Below, piece by piece: positions 46,675 to 58,263 of a DNA stretch of 64,000 bases. Source of the stretch: Ascidia mentula. Its lineage: Eukaryota; Chordata; Ascidiacea; Phlebobranchia; Ascidiidae. Position 1 is the first letter of the stretch; the number at the start of each line of letters is the position of its first letter. The stretch spans positions 15,939,001 through 16,003,000 of the forward strand of contig OX387204.1 of assembly GCA_947561715.1 (NCBI GenBank). The letters run 5' to 3'. Below the pieces are notes generated by a model. It did not search any database. It was not told the DNA's origin and worked only from the letters and a program-made list of their open reading frames with translations. The position numbers were made by a program, and so were the translations under genes.

Positions 46675-49600
46675 GTGTCCTACATGCCTGAATGAACGTA
46701 AATTTACTCAGCGCTATGTTATGTCTAACCAGAACCCGCCATGTCTTCACTGTTGATCCAGAACATTGGTAAAACAGTCCGTTAGCTGTTGGGAGAAGTA
46801 TAAAATGATTCACATGTTAACCTCTCAACTGAAATTCTGCTACAAAATCACAAAACAATTCGTATTTTTTATCGCTTTCAGCTGTTCCTGCCTGGAGTGA
46901 TCATAAGTCCACTGCAGAAAGCGCCAAAAATACCTGTAGTCCTCAGCCTTCATAAAACTGGCATAGCAGATTCATACACCCCCACTATACCCCAGGCTTT
47001 ATTGCGGTTTTAAACGTAACTCGTTCCGCTTCTTTGAAAGCAAACAGGCCCTGAAAACTTTGCTTCTTGATATCGACCACGCAAATCTGCGCAAATGTAG
47101 TTTTTGCAAAACATTTTTTTTTGTCTTGAGTTAAATCTCTCACATACAGACCACAGGGTTATCCTAACACGCCATATAGCAACGGGCTGCCATTGACATT
47201 AAAATGAACTAGGTTGCTTGAGCGCTATTTTGTCTCGCAAAACTATTGAAGCGTGGAAACAAACGCATTCTGTGCACTTCACAATGTCGCGGAGAGCTTT
47301 AGGAAGATTTGCTGACTAACATGTTTTACCGCTCTGCACGTCATAGATGACGCAGAGCGAGGTGGTAAACCCATCCCTAAACAGGGCGATCAGGTGTGCG
47401 TTGCAGAAAAACAGCACTGACTGTTTACTAAAGAATAACAATACACGTAGGCAACAAACTTTTCACCTAAACAGCTTCACGAAGTCGTGGCTAATAATAA
47501 ATGTTTGCAACGTAATCGCATTCGAGAACCGTTGCACAAAAATGATCATGCCGCAAATCAGATCCGATAAGTTTCACGTACAATTGTCAGAAGTTCGTAT
47601 TTTGCAGCATATAACCGAAAATTGGTGTAAAATCTGCGCGGGGAAAAATAACCAAAAATTGCCAGAGTAGTTAAGATTGCATCTATAAATAGGCTGTGAA
47701 TTATCGCCCGAGACTTCATAAAGATCTTTGCCGAATCGCTGTAACAAATGTTTAAAAATTTCTCAACGTGTCTGGCATAACTCTGTTTGGAATTGCGCTT
47801 AATGGTATAAACCTCGTTTAATCCGAAACTGAAAATAAATCACAAAGCAGACGCGTTTTCCCTTTGGCAATGAACGCATTTCCTTTTACGATAAGTATTG
47901 TATTTCTGCGTCACTTGCGTTTTGATGTTCGGTGACGTCATGTGCATAAGGCTTCACACGTGGTGCGGTTTTGTGTTCAGTACGAGGCTTGGATTAGAAT
48001 TTCTCCTTTTGTGGCAAGACGTTAAGACTGACAAGAAACTTTCCTTGGACGTTAAACCATGGGTAGACGTTTCATAATACTCTATTTAAAGTAGGTTTTA
48101 AACGAAACGTATTGCGCAAGAGTCCTAAGGGTCAAGGTTTTTCATTTATTATCTTTCGACCAAACGTTAAATTTCGTAAGAAAGTTTTGTAATAACCCTG
48201 TCATCCACCAAAGTTTGCACTAAGCGTATTTTTATGAGCATGACGTGCGTCATTCAAGCGGTGTTAATTGCAAAATTCCAAGAAATTTGACAATCGGATA
48301 CCGAAACCAAAATTAGCATTGCTTCGTGCTTTTGAAATTGAAGGGAATGATGTTTCAACAGTTACGAAATCACAGGCCAACAATGCATGAAAACTAATAC
48401 AATATTTGGCTTTGAGAAGGGAAACTAATGCAACCGACATGAATGAAACCTCCAGACACATTACAGGAACATAGACCAATATAGCCTACCGTTGAATAAA
48501 ATAAACTATACTTATGATAAACCCAACGCCAACATTAACTATTCGAGCGCGAAATAAACCCATCGTTTAGGGATTGTCTCGAAATTGCCTCGGAAAGTTC
48601 AAACGTTTTGCTTTAAGCGAAGCGTGAAACATGTTGAAGCAAAGGGTTTTATTGATTATGCAAACCAAGTTCGTATTAAATGATTCATTTGTTCGATACG
48701 CCGCCAAGCAAATAACGCAAAGTTGCAAAAACGTCGCACTCGCATTCTGGCAAACTTAAATTTGTAATCTGATAATGATGCAACCACAGCACGCTTCCGC
48801 ACACAGAAAATTTCCGTGAAATCGAGAACTTTCGAAATACCGCAGTCGTTGCCAACTTGCTGTGGGCGTGGCGTACAATTAAACGCGTGCGTCGACAGAC
48901 GGGTTCAAGAAAGCAAATTCATTGCGTCCAAATGGAACATTGAAAAAGAAGTATGTGATCTCGGTTGTTTACAACCGTTTATTTAGGCGCTGTGCCAGGG
49001 CGATACCACGATCTGTGCTTAAATTAATCCAATAGTAATACAAACCAAGTAAACACAGTTGCTTTGGTTTCGAAATGATTTGTTGGGTATGTAGGTTTTT
49101 CATAGTTTTGGATGTTTATAATTTGTTGTCAAAAATAATGCAAACTTACATCGATGAAAGGAGCCCCATCCCACATATTGCGCACTTGCTATATGCAAAC
49201 ACGTGTCCGACATGGGCAGCCAACTAACAGCGGTTTTACATACATTAACATAAACACAGATTAACGAGAAAAATATTGTCGGCCACAGGCGGTCGCAACA
49301 CTGCTAGCAGCCAACACACTACTTCATTAGGGAAGCTGCCACTACAACTGATACTTTTCTGTGCAAGCAACAAGTAAACATGGCTGGCAACCTCACCTGC
49401 TGCTAGTCAAAATGAGAAACGCAAATTTCAGTCACCAATTTCCTCGCCTGTGGGTAATTATCTGACGCCGACTGGCCTGAAGGCTACTGAATTCTACGCA
49501 AAGCGCCAAAACATAATCGCCTGCGACCTATCTCAATGTATGCGTTTGTTGTTTTCGGTTCGGTTGGTGCCACACTGGCAACTGCAAACACGGAATAAAC

Positions 49601-49854
49601 TTTAGGTAATGCTAAAACACGTGACAGCAACCTTAATTTTTTAAACTGACTTTATGTGTGGAAAGGTAAACTGTACTTTGGCACGTGGAAAGCATCAGAA
49701 ATAACTTCGTGCAAAGAATGCCGCCAAGTGAAAAACTCCAACGGATAGCGGATAGGATTTGCATGTAAGTAATGAGAAATGGGCAAACATGTTCTGTCTT
49801 TCGCTCCTAAATGAATACCTCAGCAATTTGGAAAGATATTTCCGAGAGCGACAA
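46675..49854. other. Intergenic, no gene seen
   Basis: AT-rich sequence with short frames only; the longest (about 107 codons near 47.35-47.67 kb) lacks family similarity or splice context. Confidence 0.55.
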
Positions 49855-50145
49855 CCTGTTTACCCTGGAAAATACTACTACATCGGGTCACAAAGTTCTT
49901 TCCAAACTTGATCCACATATAAGATAAGTCTATGTAAAACAGAAATCTGTGCGAATTTTAATGATTAGGTGTAAACAGGGCCACCACCGTTATTTTTGTT
50001 TATAAATTTAACATGAAATACTACACGAAATCGTAGCGCTAATATTCGCCAAGATTTTTATGTTACATAGGTTTATATGTAGATCTTTGGAAAAAACTTT
50101 GTGACCCGGTGTAAAAGTATCTTTCGTTTACCCTACAACACAAGT
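49855..50145. repeat. Imperfect inverted repeat (foldback element)
   Basis: Arms at about 49.86-49.94 kb and 50.05-50.14 kb share 'gggtcacaaagtt.tttcc' and 'cacatataa'-type blocks in opposite orientation, with a roughly 120-bp spacer. Identity by eye is about three quarters. It may be a MITE; no transposase is present and target duplications are not obvious. Confidence 0.55.
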
Positions 50146-51049
50146 GTTTCCTAACCTGGTGGTTCACCCCAGGGTAATGCAATTTGTGCAGTGGTAAATG
50201 AAAGTGACAGGGCAGGTGAGAAATTTTTTTGACGATATCTATTTTGTATCCAATCCTCTGGCTGGAAGTCATATCGTTCTTATTTCTATGATTTTTCCCT
50301 GTTTTTTTACAATCTGCAAGCACTTCTACACTTATAATAATAACCCAGTATTGTTGCTCTGTGTGTTTGTTCTGAACTGTTTGCTGGAAGGCAAATGAAC
50401 TGTTGCTGATACCTTTATTACAACAAGTGTCAGAAGCCTTTAGTGGAGTCAATTCGAAGAAAGGTTTTACATGGTCGCCTGCCCACTGTAACACGCTGTA
50501 CTGCGTCACTCAACAACATTTAACCACAGTATTTTCATAACGCCAGCCATGGAAAGTTTCCGGATTTGTGCAACTCGAAACTCTGAAGCCAGCGTAAAAT
50601 CCCAGCATCGCTCGTGGCTGCAAACCAAGGTATTTCGAAATACTATATAGTTTCGAACTCGCTGCAAATGACACGACTACAAACCGCCGTTATCGTCTAT
50701 ATGAACATTTTAAGAAATATTAAAGGCTTACAGCTGAGCAAACAGCTTTTAAAGTTGCAAACAACTTTAGATTTGGAATTTTCACTTATCGTCGATCGCA
50801 GTCATAACCTTATGTGGGGCGCTCTTACACTAATGCATAAATATTCTCTAAGTATTTTTCAAACTTCTGTAAAGATGTGTCCTCCGTCGAAACGCAGTCT
50901 TTAATTCCTTCACGATCGCATATCCACATTTATATGCGCATATACTTTTTACTTCCTACCAAACACACTTTGATGTAACAAGCCCACATCACGTGACGTA
51001 GTTATTCGACTGTTGAAACGTATTTTAAACATCAACCACGCCAAAGGTT

Positions 51050-51240
51050 GCACTATTGGAGAGGTTGGCAACCCGTGGCTCTTTCATCTCTGATATGGCG
51101 ACATAGTGACTGTTGTGTGCGTTGGGAAGTCAAAAAAATCCATGCCAACATAGGTTTTGCGGCCCAAAACTTGTTTAGTTTAATGTAAAAAGAATATAAC
51201 TGGCTCTTTGCTTGTCAAAGGTCGCAGACCACTGCACTAA
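51050..51240. mobile_element. hAT-like non-autonomous element remnant
   Basis: The left end 'gaggttggcaacccgtggctc' and the right end 'aaaggtcgcagaccactgc' are imperfect inverted termini of the hAT/Charlie kind. The interior has no coding potential. Confidence 0.5.
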
Positions 51241-52999
51241 CGCAACAGACGCGGGCGTGTGCGGTGTGACGTAATAAATATATATTCTATACCACTTAAA
51301 AGGTAACGCACATACAAGAGCGTATATGCAATATTAATACACAGTAGCGAAATACTAAACGCTACTGGCCAAAGTCTAGCTTGGTTTTTAGAAATTTACA
51401 ATTTTTTTCATAGCACCCACGCATTATTAATTTTTGCTTTATCACAACTCTTGCTGAAATTATTAGACTAGTACCAAAAACCCAAGGCACGGTTAAAAAA
51501 CGAGTAAGTCAAACAGGTTTAATATCAGTTACTTCCATCGTTATCTTTACATAACCTTAAATCAACATCGTAAACGCCATGTAGCGAAGCTGGCTGCTAT
51601 TTCGGTCTGCAAAGAGTGGAATGACCTTTTCACACACTGCCATGACAAGGTAGAAAGTTTATGACTCAGACAAAGGTAATTCTGTGGAACGCAAAACCAT
51701 GAAATAGAAGTTAAATTGACTTCTAACATACAAAAACGTTACAGGCAATACATGCATGTAATTGCTTTCTTTTCAAAGGTAATGCAAGATCATAATACAA
51801 GTCTACTTGCGAAATGCTTTTACTGATGCTATACCAGACATATTCATTTTATAAAACGGCCCTTTTGGCAAAACAAAACCGCTGATCTTTTACCTGACTT
51901 TATGATTTTTGTACAACATACGACAACTTTCATCAACAGTGCATAAATTTAACTACGCACTTAGTTATCTATGAATAACTCCACAAGAGGAGAATAAATA
52001 AGTTAGATCTTGCTTTTTAAATGCGAAATAATCGTTCCATCAGTTTTGAAACAAATAGGAAAATGCTGGTTGGTTGAATTTCTGGGACATCACGCAATCA
52101 TCAGGTGCTCCTCATCTTTCCACCCACCTGGGTCACACCAGGCACTTGAGTCCTATCTAGTAAGACCCACCGGCCCTACGTTTTTTGGTCCAAATTTTAA
52201 ATTTATTTAATGTAAAGCAGAAAAGCAATGCTGAAAACTTGGTCTGGGGCAGACGTTTCTCTCATATAACTTAATATAACAACTTCGTCTGGCAAACGTC
52301 TCTGTCTGGCGTGTTCTAAATGTGCTGACATGACTGAAGATATCACGCGCTCAACACGCGCTCCCCAAAGTTTGGGAGCAACCTAGCTATGCCACACGCT
52401 ACGCAGGGATTTTGAGGTCATTTCTGCCCCAAATATTTGCATGCATTATTCGCTGGATTGAAACCGACCAGAAACGATATTTCAATCTTATATGCGTATT
52501 TGCATTATGACATCACAGGAAATAAATTTAAGGTAAAAAATGCAATTTTTTTTTTAAAATGGCTTGCATATATCATCAACTATTGGGGCAAAAACAGCCG
52601 AGGATTTAAAGTAAATTTGGTTGCACTGTATACTCATTCGAAAGCATGATTCTGCAAAGCTAAAATTGAGGAAATTTGTCCGCGAGGGTATTTTCAGCCT
52701 TGAGCCATTTCGGAACGAAACTCTGCGTTAGCTTTCCAGCGAACCGTGAAGATTCCTTACGCCGTGCTCGCTCACGTGTAAATTTAGTTTTTGCGAATAA
52801 GCTTTACGTAGATTTTAAGCTCGTCAGCAAACTCGTATTGTGATGCAAACATCGTGTAAGGTTCAAGTCTGTGTGCATGCGGATAAATTTAAAGTTTTGC
52901 GGTGGAATTTGATTACGAAAACTACACAAGAAGTAGGAATGTTTCTGCTCGCCAAAGTGGAAACCCTGTAGAATTTATAAAACTTCTGCACAACAGATA

Positions 53000-53455
53000 G
53001 AGAGCACAATTCTAGTGTGGGATTCACTCGCCCACAGTATGTTCACTGACGCGCTACTTCTCGTGGTCACAAAAATCAGCCAACTGCTGTTAGCCTAATG
53101 TTGTTGTCCTACGTATTTATCAGTTTGGAGTAAAGCATAAGCATCAATAAAGCCAATTTATGACGAACACCTGACAAACAGATACCCGTGTGATGTGGTC
53201 AAATATAGAAATCAAACAGTTCGTCGGTTGCCTCGTCCTACAAGTTGGCTCTGACTCCACTGGTATACACGCGCAGACCACATAACTGAGAGCTGATTTT
53301 AGCTCTCCCACATCGTTTTTAGACGTAGTTTTTGCACAGCTACGAATTGGCACGAAACCAGCTAGTAAACTAGTTTGAACTACGCCCGCAGCGATTTTTT
53401 TACCGTTAGCCAGGCGGTATCTCCTCGTCTGCCGGTGTTTTGCACACAAAGCCAA
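53000..53455 (+). repeat. Dispersed repeat family B, copy 1
   Basis: About 460 bp matching 62.56-63.03 kb in opposite orientation. Collinear blocks include 'gtgtgggattcactc', 'cagataCccgtgtgatgtgg', 'tcctacaagttgg', 'gacgtagtttttg' and 'gcccgcag'. A minus-strand 103-codon frame overlaps this copy but is not kept in the other copy, so I do not call it a gene. Confidence 0.75.
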
Positions 53456-55535
53456 GAAAAATCACATACAACTCGTGGTTTGTGTGGAGTCAATTGCTCT
53501 CAACCAATGCTACCCAGGATGTTGCTGGCCCGATGACGAAAACCACTTATAAGGACACTGGAATCTATGAAGTACCACAGCCATGAAGTTAGTTCTCGTA
53601 TTTAATTTCATGGAGTGGCGTTTTGAATTTTTAAACTTTGAATAACTTCCAGTGTTTTATTCGTTTACAATTTGACAAAACTTAACCTGCAGAATTGCAT
53701 CCAGTCAAAGCACAAAAACAAAACATCTGAATATTAAGCTGTTTTTAAGATGAAGAAAACCGATCTGCCTTTGTTGCGGACAAAACCTTCTTCTATGCTG
53801 TGACTGTCGTGTCTGCGCTATAAAACGTGCGTGGGCATCCAGGTGTAACCAATGCTGAATACGTTAAGTGGCCTGAAATAATTACAAATGCATTGCGTTC
53901 ACCACGAATAAAGGAAAAACGACACAGATGAAATTCGTCGATCAATAAGTTCCTGTAAAGGAATTATCATTCGATGCGCAAAGAACTCTCTTTATCCTGA
54001 ACTTGCGCCAAACAGTTATGTAAGTGGTCTGCATTTTTGGCTGGCCCGTGCCTTGTATAACTTACGTTTAATCCAACACTGGGTATTCCCAACATTTTTG
54101 CAGAGATGGATAGCTGAACCTGAATATACATTGGGGTGAAAGGACGGACTTTGTGATGAAGTAAAGTTTGCAAATACACAAAGATCATAAAGCTCAACGA
54201 CGTCACTGGGCAAACACGTGTTAAATAGTGACAAAGCTGACTATTGCATAAAAGCGAACTGGGGTGGCTTAAAGTTCAGCCTTCAAAGGACAAAAGTTTG
54301 CAGTACCCTCTGGTGTACAATAGCTGCTGCTGCTGCCCTGGCAATTCCCTACTTCTCTAGACTGCAGGAGTTCCTAGGATTAAAGCACAGCAAAAGTGTT
54401 GGGGTTTTACGTAACTCGAACAATGGCTCTTATGTCCGGCTGAAGTGGTTCCACAATTCACAAGAACCCTCTTGAAACGAAGAAAAAATGATCCGCAGCA
54501 TTTATGGTCTCAGTATCGGTTTAGACTCGCTCTGTTGCGTCCCCTTGAAAAGGTTGTTTTAAATCAACAACCATGAAAAGTGCACGTGTATTCGTTTCTG
54601 TGGCAGACCGCCTCGTTATATATTTAGCTACGAAATGCCTTTTGGTTATAATATGACACACTACATTTGACTTATTTAACATTTTTCAAAAGGAAATGCC
54701 ACGATCAAACTGGCGTATATTAACTGAAGCATGACGGACTGCAAAGAAAAAGCATTTCTAGTGTATATTATAATAGTTACAAGGAAAGGATACCACGATC
54801 ACAGAAACGTTACATATATTTGACTTACATACCAACACTGACAGATTTTAGCCTGAAATTGACGTTTGTGGCACGTGGTAAGCATTTGCTAATTGTGGTA
54901 ACAGCAAGATCGTTTTAAAAGTTGTGCGACATGTAAAGTTGTGCGACGTGTCAAGGTTCCCAACTCCTTGGTAAACATGTGATCCCGGGAGTGGCGCTTC
55001 ACCGTTAATTCAGTGAAAGAACTTGCTCTGTTCGTTCGATGTCGGCATGACATAAACCCTATGTAAATACTGTAGCCGGATATATTCTTCGGAGGGAGAC
55101 TGACTTCAATGTTATCAAAAAGCCACTGGAACTATTACAAAAGTTTGAGATTCCATCTATATACCGCAAACGCATATTCATCACGCTTTTCACAAAAGGT
55201 GGCTATTGAGCTATTTTGAGCATACATATTCCTTGATCTCTTTAAAGATATTTATGTTTGCGCCATCAGTTCGTTCACCATGGTTCCTCCTAGCTAGGGA
55301 GTATAATATGGATAAAGAATGCGTGTCTTGTTTAAGACCAATCACTTACATGTAAAAATGCTCCGACAGCATTACCACTGGTTCCTGCTAACCTCAAGTT
55401 AAGGACACAATATTATTTTTACCTCCGTATAGTTGCAACAGTTCGTTACACTCGGTAAAGCTAAAGGACGAAGCAAACACATGATTTTTTATGTAGACTC
55501 ATAGACTGACAAAGATTTCGTGGTAAGTCGTAACG
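53456..55535. other. Intergenic, no gene seen
   Basis: No supported exon, ribozyme motif or repeat family was found here on either strand. Confidence 0.5.
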
Positions 55536-56398
55536 TCATGTCAAGTATGGCTTCAGTTCCCTCTCGAGTACACCAGGATGTCTCACAAATTGTGGCAGAT
55601 TCTCTTGGTGAAACACTTGTTCAAACCGCGTTGCTTTCGTCCTACGTCTGTGAATTAATCGCCTGGTGCGCCTCTGTGACCCATCTTCTTTTAGTAAATC
55701 TTTCTTCCTGGCCTTATAGTCCGATTTTTACTGGTGTTTAGTTTAACAATGACTTTTTCTGAAGAGCAATTTTTCCCAATATATTTTTATGCGACCCCAA
55801 TTTATAAAAAATCCTGTTTTGCAAATTCTCCCAACCCAATGATTAGAAGTCATTTTCGTTATCACAGGGCAGTCATTCTCAATGTCTCCGACGCCTTAAC
55901 CTGTTTATTACTTTTAGCTGCAATCTGTAGGCATTTGTTCATGGCACTTTCTTGCTGTATAGATTTGCATGATGACCAACGTTGTCTGTAGCAATCATTT
56001 TCATACACATAACTACACGTCTTCTGTGGAATTGAATTTAATACCTTTGTATTTGAAGTTATGTTCACGAAAAGGGATTTCTATTAAAAAAGCCATGCCA
56101 GACAAAGCCCGGAACGATTAACGAGATTCAATCTTAAGAGAACCCTTTTGTCTGTTGGGCGCTTGGTGACGCTGTACAGTAACTTTTTGTTTCTGCCCCC
56201 AATTGATTCGAAAGTGTTAAAGAAAAGTGGACGATACAACAGGGAGTTGAGATCCATGCAAGCCGCCTTTGTACAGCGTATTTCACCACACTCAATTTTA
56301 CATATATTTGTTGGAATTCAAGTTGCCAAAATGATCGATAAATGTTAATTTCTTGATGTTGCACTCAGTGTTGTTCTGTTGAAAGTCGAGTTGATGCT
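55536..56398 (-). CDS. Candidate 3' part of a secreted-ligand gene, possibly FGF-like
   Basis: Four minus-strand exons join in frame: 56398-56302 (acceptor 'cctgcag', donor gtaaaa), 56192-56123, 56023-55912 and 55687-55536 ending TGA. They read HQLDFQQNNTECNIKK..., KYINKKLLYSVTKRPTD, TCSYVYENDCYRQRWSSCKS, then IAAKKDGSQRRTRR...TRF and a tail FVRHPGVLERELKPYLT. The run [VI]A-x-KK-x-G-x2-[RK]-R...T-x-F after a Cys and an EN-x2-Y resembles the C-terminal half of FGFs (ENxYNTY...WYVALNKxGxxxRG...THF). The conserved Trp-Tyr is replaced and the loop is longer, so the resemblance is weak. The 5' exons and signal peptide were not found; the hammerhead array at 56.64-57.09 kb would lie in the next intron. 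It could be a chance set of frames. Confidence 0.28.
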
Positions 56399-56639
56399 CT
56401 GCAGGTGAGGATATATGTTTGATATGATTATTCTAAACGCAACACGAGCCAACTTTAGTGCAAACACCGGTCAAATTACTGTTTTTTTACTTGTCGGCGT
56501 TTTTACAAATGTTGATATTCGAAGTGCATTAAAGGAAATTATGCTTTCCAAACTAAAACCATAATTTAGTGAATGCAGAACACAGCCACCGACTTACGGA
56601 GATACTAAATCTTCCAAATAAGTATTATTCATTGCGTAA

Positions 56640-57091
56640 AAGCTGCAGACAGATGGCCACTGTTTCGACCTAAAGGGTCTCATCAGTGCAGCTGCTATAA
56701 CTATCAGACGACTTTGACTAAACGGCCAAGCAAAGACTGCCACTATGTGGTGACTATACAATCACCGTCATACGTTGAGCACCAAACTAGGTGCAACCTT
56801 ACGGAGAAAACAAGGTGGAAACACTATGACCAAGCAAAGCTTAACCAATAGTGCCGTCAGGCCCCGTGTCGCAAATGATCATATGATAAGCAATGTGGAG
56901 CCACTAATATGAATTGTGTATAAGCTGCAGACAGATGGCCACTGTTTTTTTTGTTTTTTTTTGGAAGGTCTCATCAGTGCAGCTGATGTGACTATCAGAC
57001 GACTTTGCTGACCAAACGGCCAAGCAAAGACTTCCACTTTGTGGTGACTATACAATCACCATCATCCGTTGGGCACCAAACTAGGTGCAAA
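56640..57091 (-). repeat. Tandem two-unit array of the hammerhead-bearing repeat (retrozyme-like)
   Basis: Two consecutive units in minus orientation. The start 'agctgcagacagatggcc' at 56641 recurs at 56923, a period of 282 bp. The second unit is partial and ends within 'accaaactaggtgca', near 57.09 kb. Both units share the body blocks 'acggccaagcaaagac', 'gtggtgactatacaatcacc' and 'gcaccaaactaggtgca'. Unit 1 has an intact ribozyme; in unit 2 the core is interrupted by a T-rich tract. Confidence 0.9.
56641..56693 (-). ncRNA. Type I hammerhead ribozyme
   Basis: Same fold as 16708-16760: stem I AGCTGCA/TGCAGCT, CTGATGA, stem II GACC/GGTC with loop CTTTA, GAA, stem III ACAG/CTGT with loop TGGCCAT, cleavage C. 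All core nucleotides are conserved and every stem is fully paired. The only differences from the 16.7 kb copy lie in the stem II loop, as expected for a structure under constraint or of recent common origin. Confidence 0.88.
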
Positions 57092-58082
57092 AAAGTGGCT
57101 GACCTGTTTTTAAATGTAAACAGAAAAAATTGTTCGTTAACATCAGCATGGTGTCGGTCGCTTGATATAAATGCCTTGGCATAGCATGTGAGACAGTTTA
57201 AGCAGGTACTTTGTAACAGTATTTGGACATAACAGTAAACAACACAATTTTTGTACGCCCAATTGTAAACACTGCCACGCCACTGGCGACAGGAATAACA
57301 AAGGGCCAATATTGAAAAACAAATCATTAATCAACGTGCGGCAAGCAAGCCTTGCGCAATCTTTGTCGCTAGGTGAGGCTTTGGAGTGTTTTTAAAAAAA
57401 ATATTTGCATAATTTATTTATTGCCCCCCAAAAAAACCATCAATCGCAAACACCAAATGCGTGTTACATGATTAGGAAGCCGATGGCACAATGCTAGCCG
57501 CATTAAATACATCAGTAAATACATCAGTATTTAATCAAATTCAAGTTTACCTTCGTTGGTAAAATTTGCATCGACGTTGTTGGGCGATCGTCTTTTTAAA
57601 TGCTGTTTACCAGTGTTGACGTTCAAAAATGATTTAATACATTACATGCAATTTTATCAGTACTATCTCGGTTAAACATTAAAAAGGCATTGTGGGACGG
57701 ATGTGCGGATACATTTAATGAGTTGTAATTTCACCGATGATGACATACGTTTTTACCAAAACATCTCTAAGAAATAAATATGTCAAAAATATGTGCACGA
57801 CTACACATATATTGACCATTTGATAAAACGACGAGTTGTGGTTCAGGTACTGTCGGAATTCAAGCTTCAGTGTGTTTTGGGTGTGAATGACGTCATTAAG
57901 AGCCACAGTCAGTTATATTGCCACTTCCATGCAAATGATAGCTGACGAATAACACGCACTGGATCGTTAAAAAACTGTTTATGGCACCCAGCAGTAAATA
58001 CTTCAAAGCCGATTTTGAATGTTGAAAACAGATGTGGGTGCGCTTTGAAAGAAACGTATGTTTTAAATTATTCGAACCTGGT

Positions 58083-58089
58083 TATAAAA
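58083..58089 (+). promoter_or_regulatory. TATA box of the small membrane-protein gene
   Basis: TATAAAA at 58083-58089 precedes a likely noncoding first exon that ends at about 58146 (donor 'gtaact'), with the acceptor 'gctttag' at 58202 leading into the first coding exon. The spacing is typical for a start site near 58113. Confidence 0.5.
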
Positions 58090-58263
58090 AGCTTTTAGCT
58101 TTATCCCACCAAACTGTTTATAATAACATTGTGGTCTGTGAAGTCAGTAACTATTTGCGTACGTATAAGTGTATATTTTGTCTCCATTTGCACAAGCTTT
58201 AGGTCTGTACCACGACCAGCAGGAATTATTAAGGTTGGGAATTGTCCGCTGAATTCAACAACT

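Noticed and set aside
47347-47670. 107-codon plus-strand open frame
   Set aside because: No splice context, no domain, and noise-like composition.
50063-50509. 148-codon minus-strand open frame
   Set aside because: It overlaps one arm of the foldback repeat, has no recognisable domain, and its residue composition looks like translated noncoding DNA.
53144-53455. 103-codon minus-strand open frame with several Cys residues
   Set aside because: It lies within repeat family B and the frame is not preserved in the second copy at 62.6-63.0 kb.
57143-57334. Minus-strand frames starting with signal-peptide-like sequence, as first exon of the FGF-like candidate
   Set aside because: Two overlapping frames look equally plausible and no donor of the right phase stands out; linking them would be guesswork.
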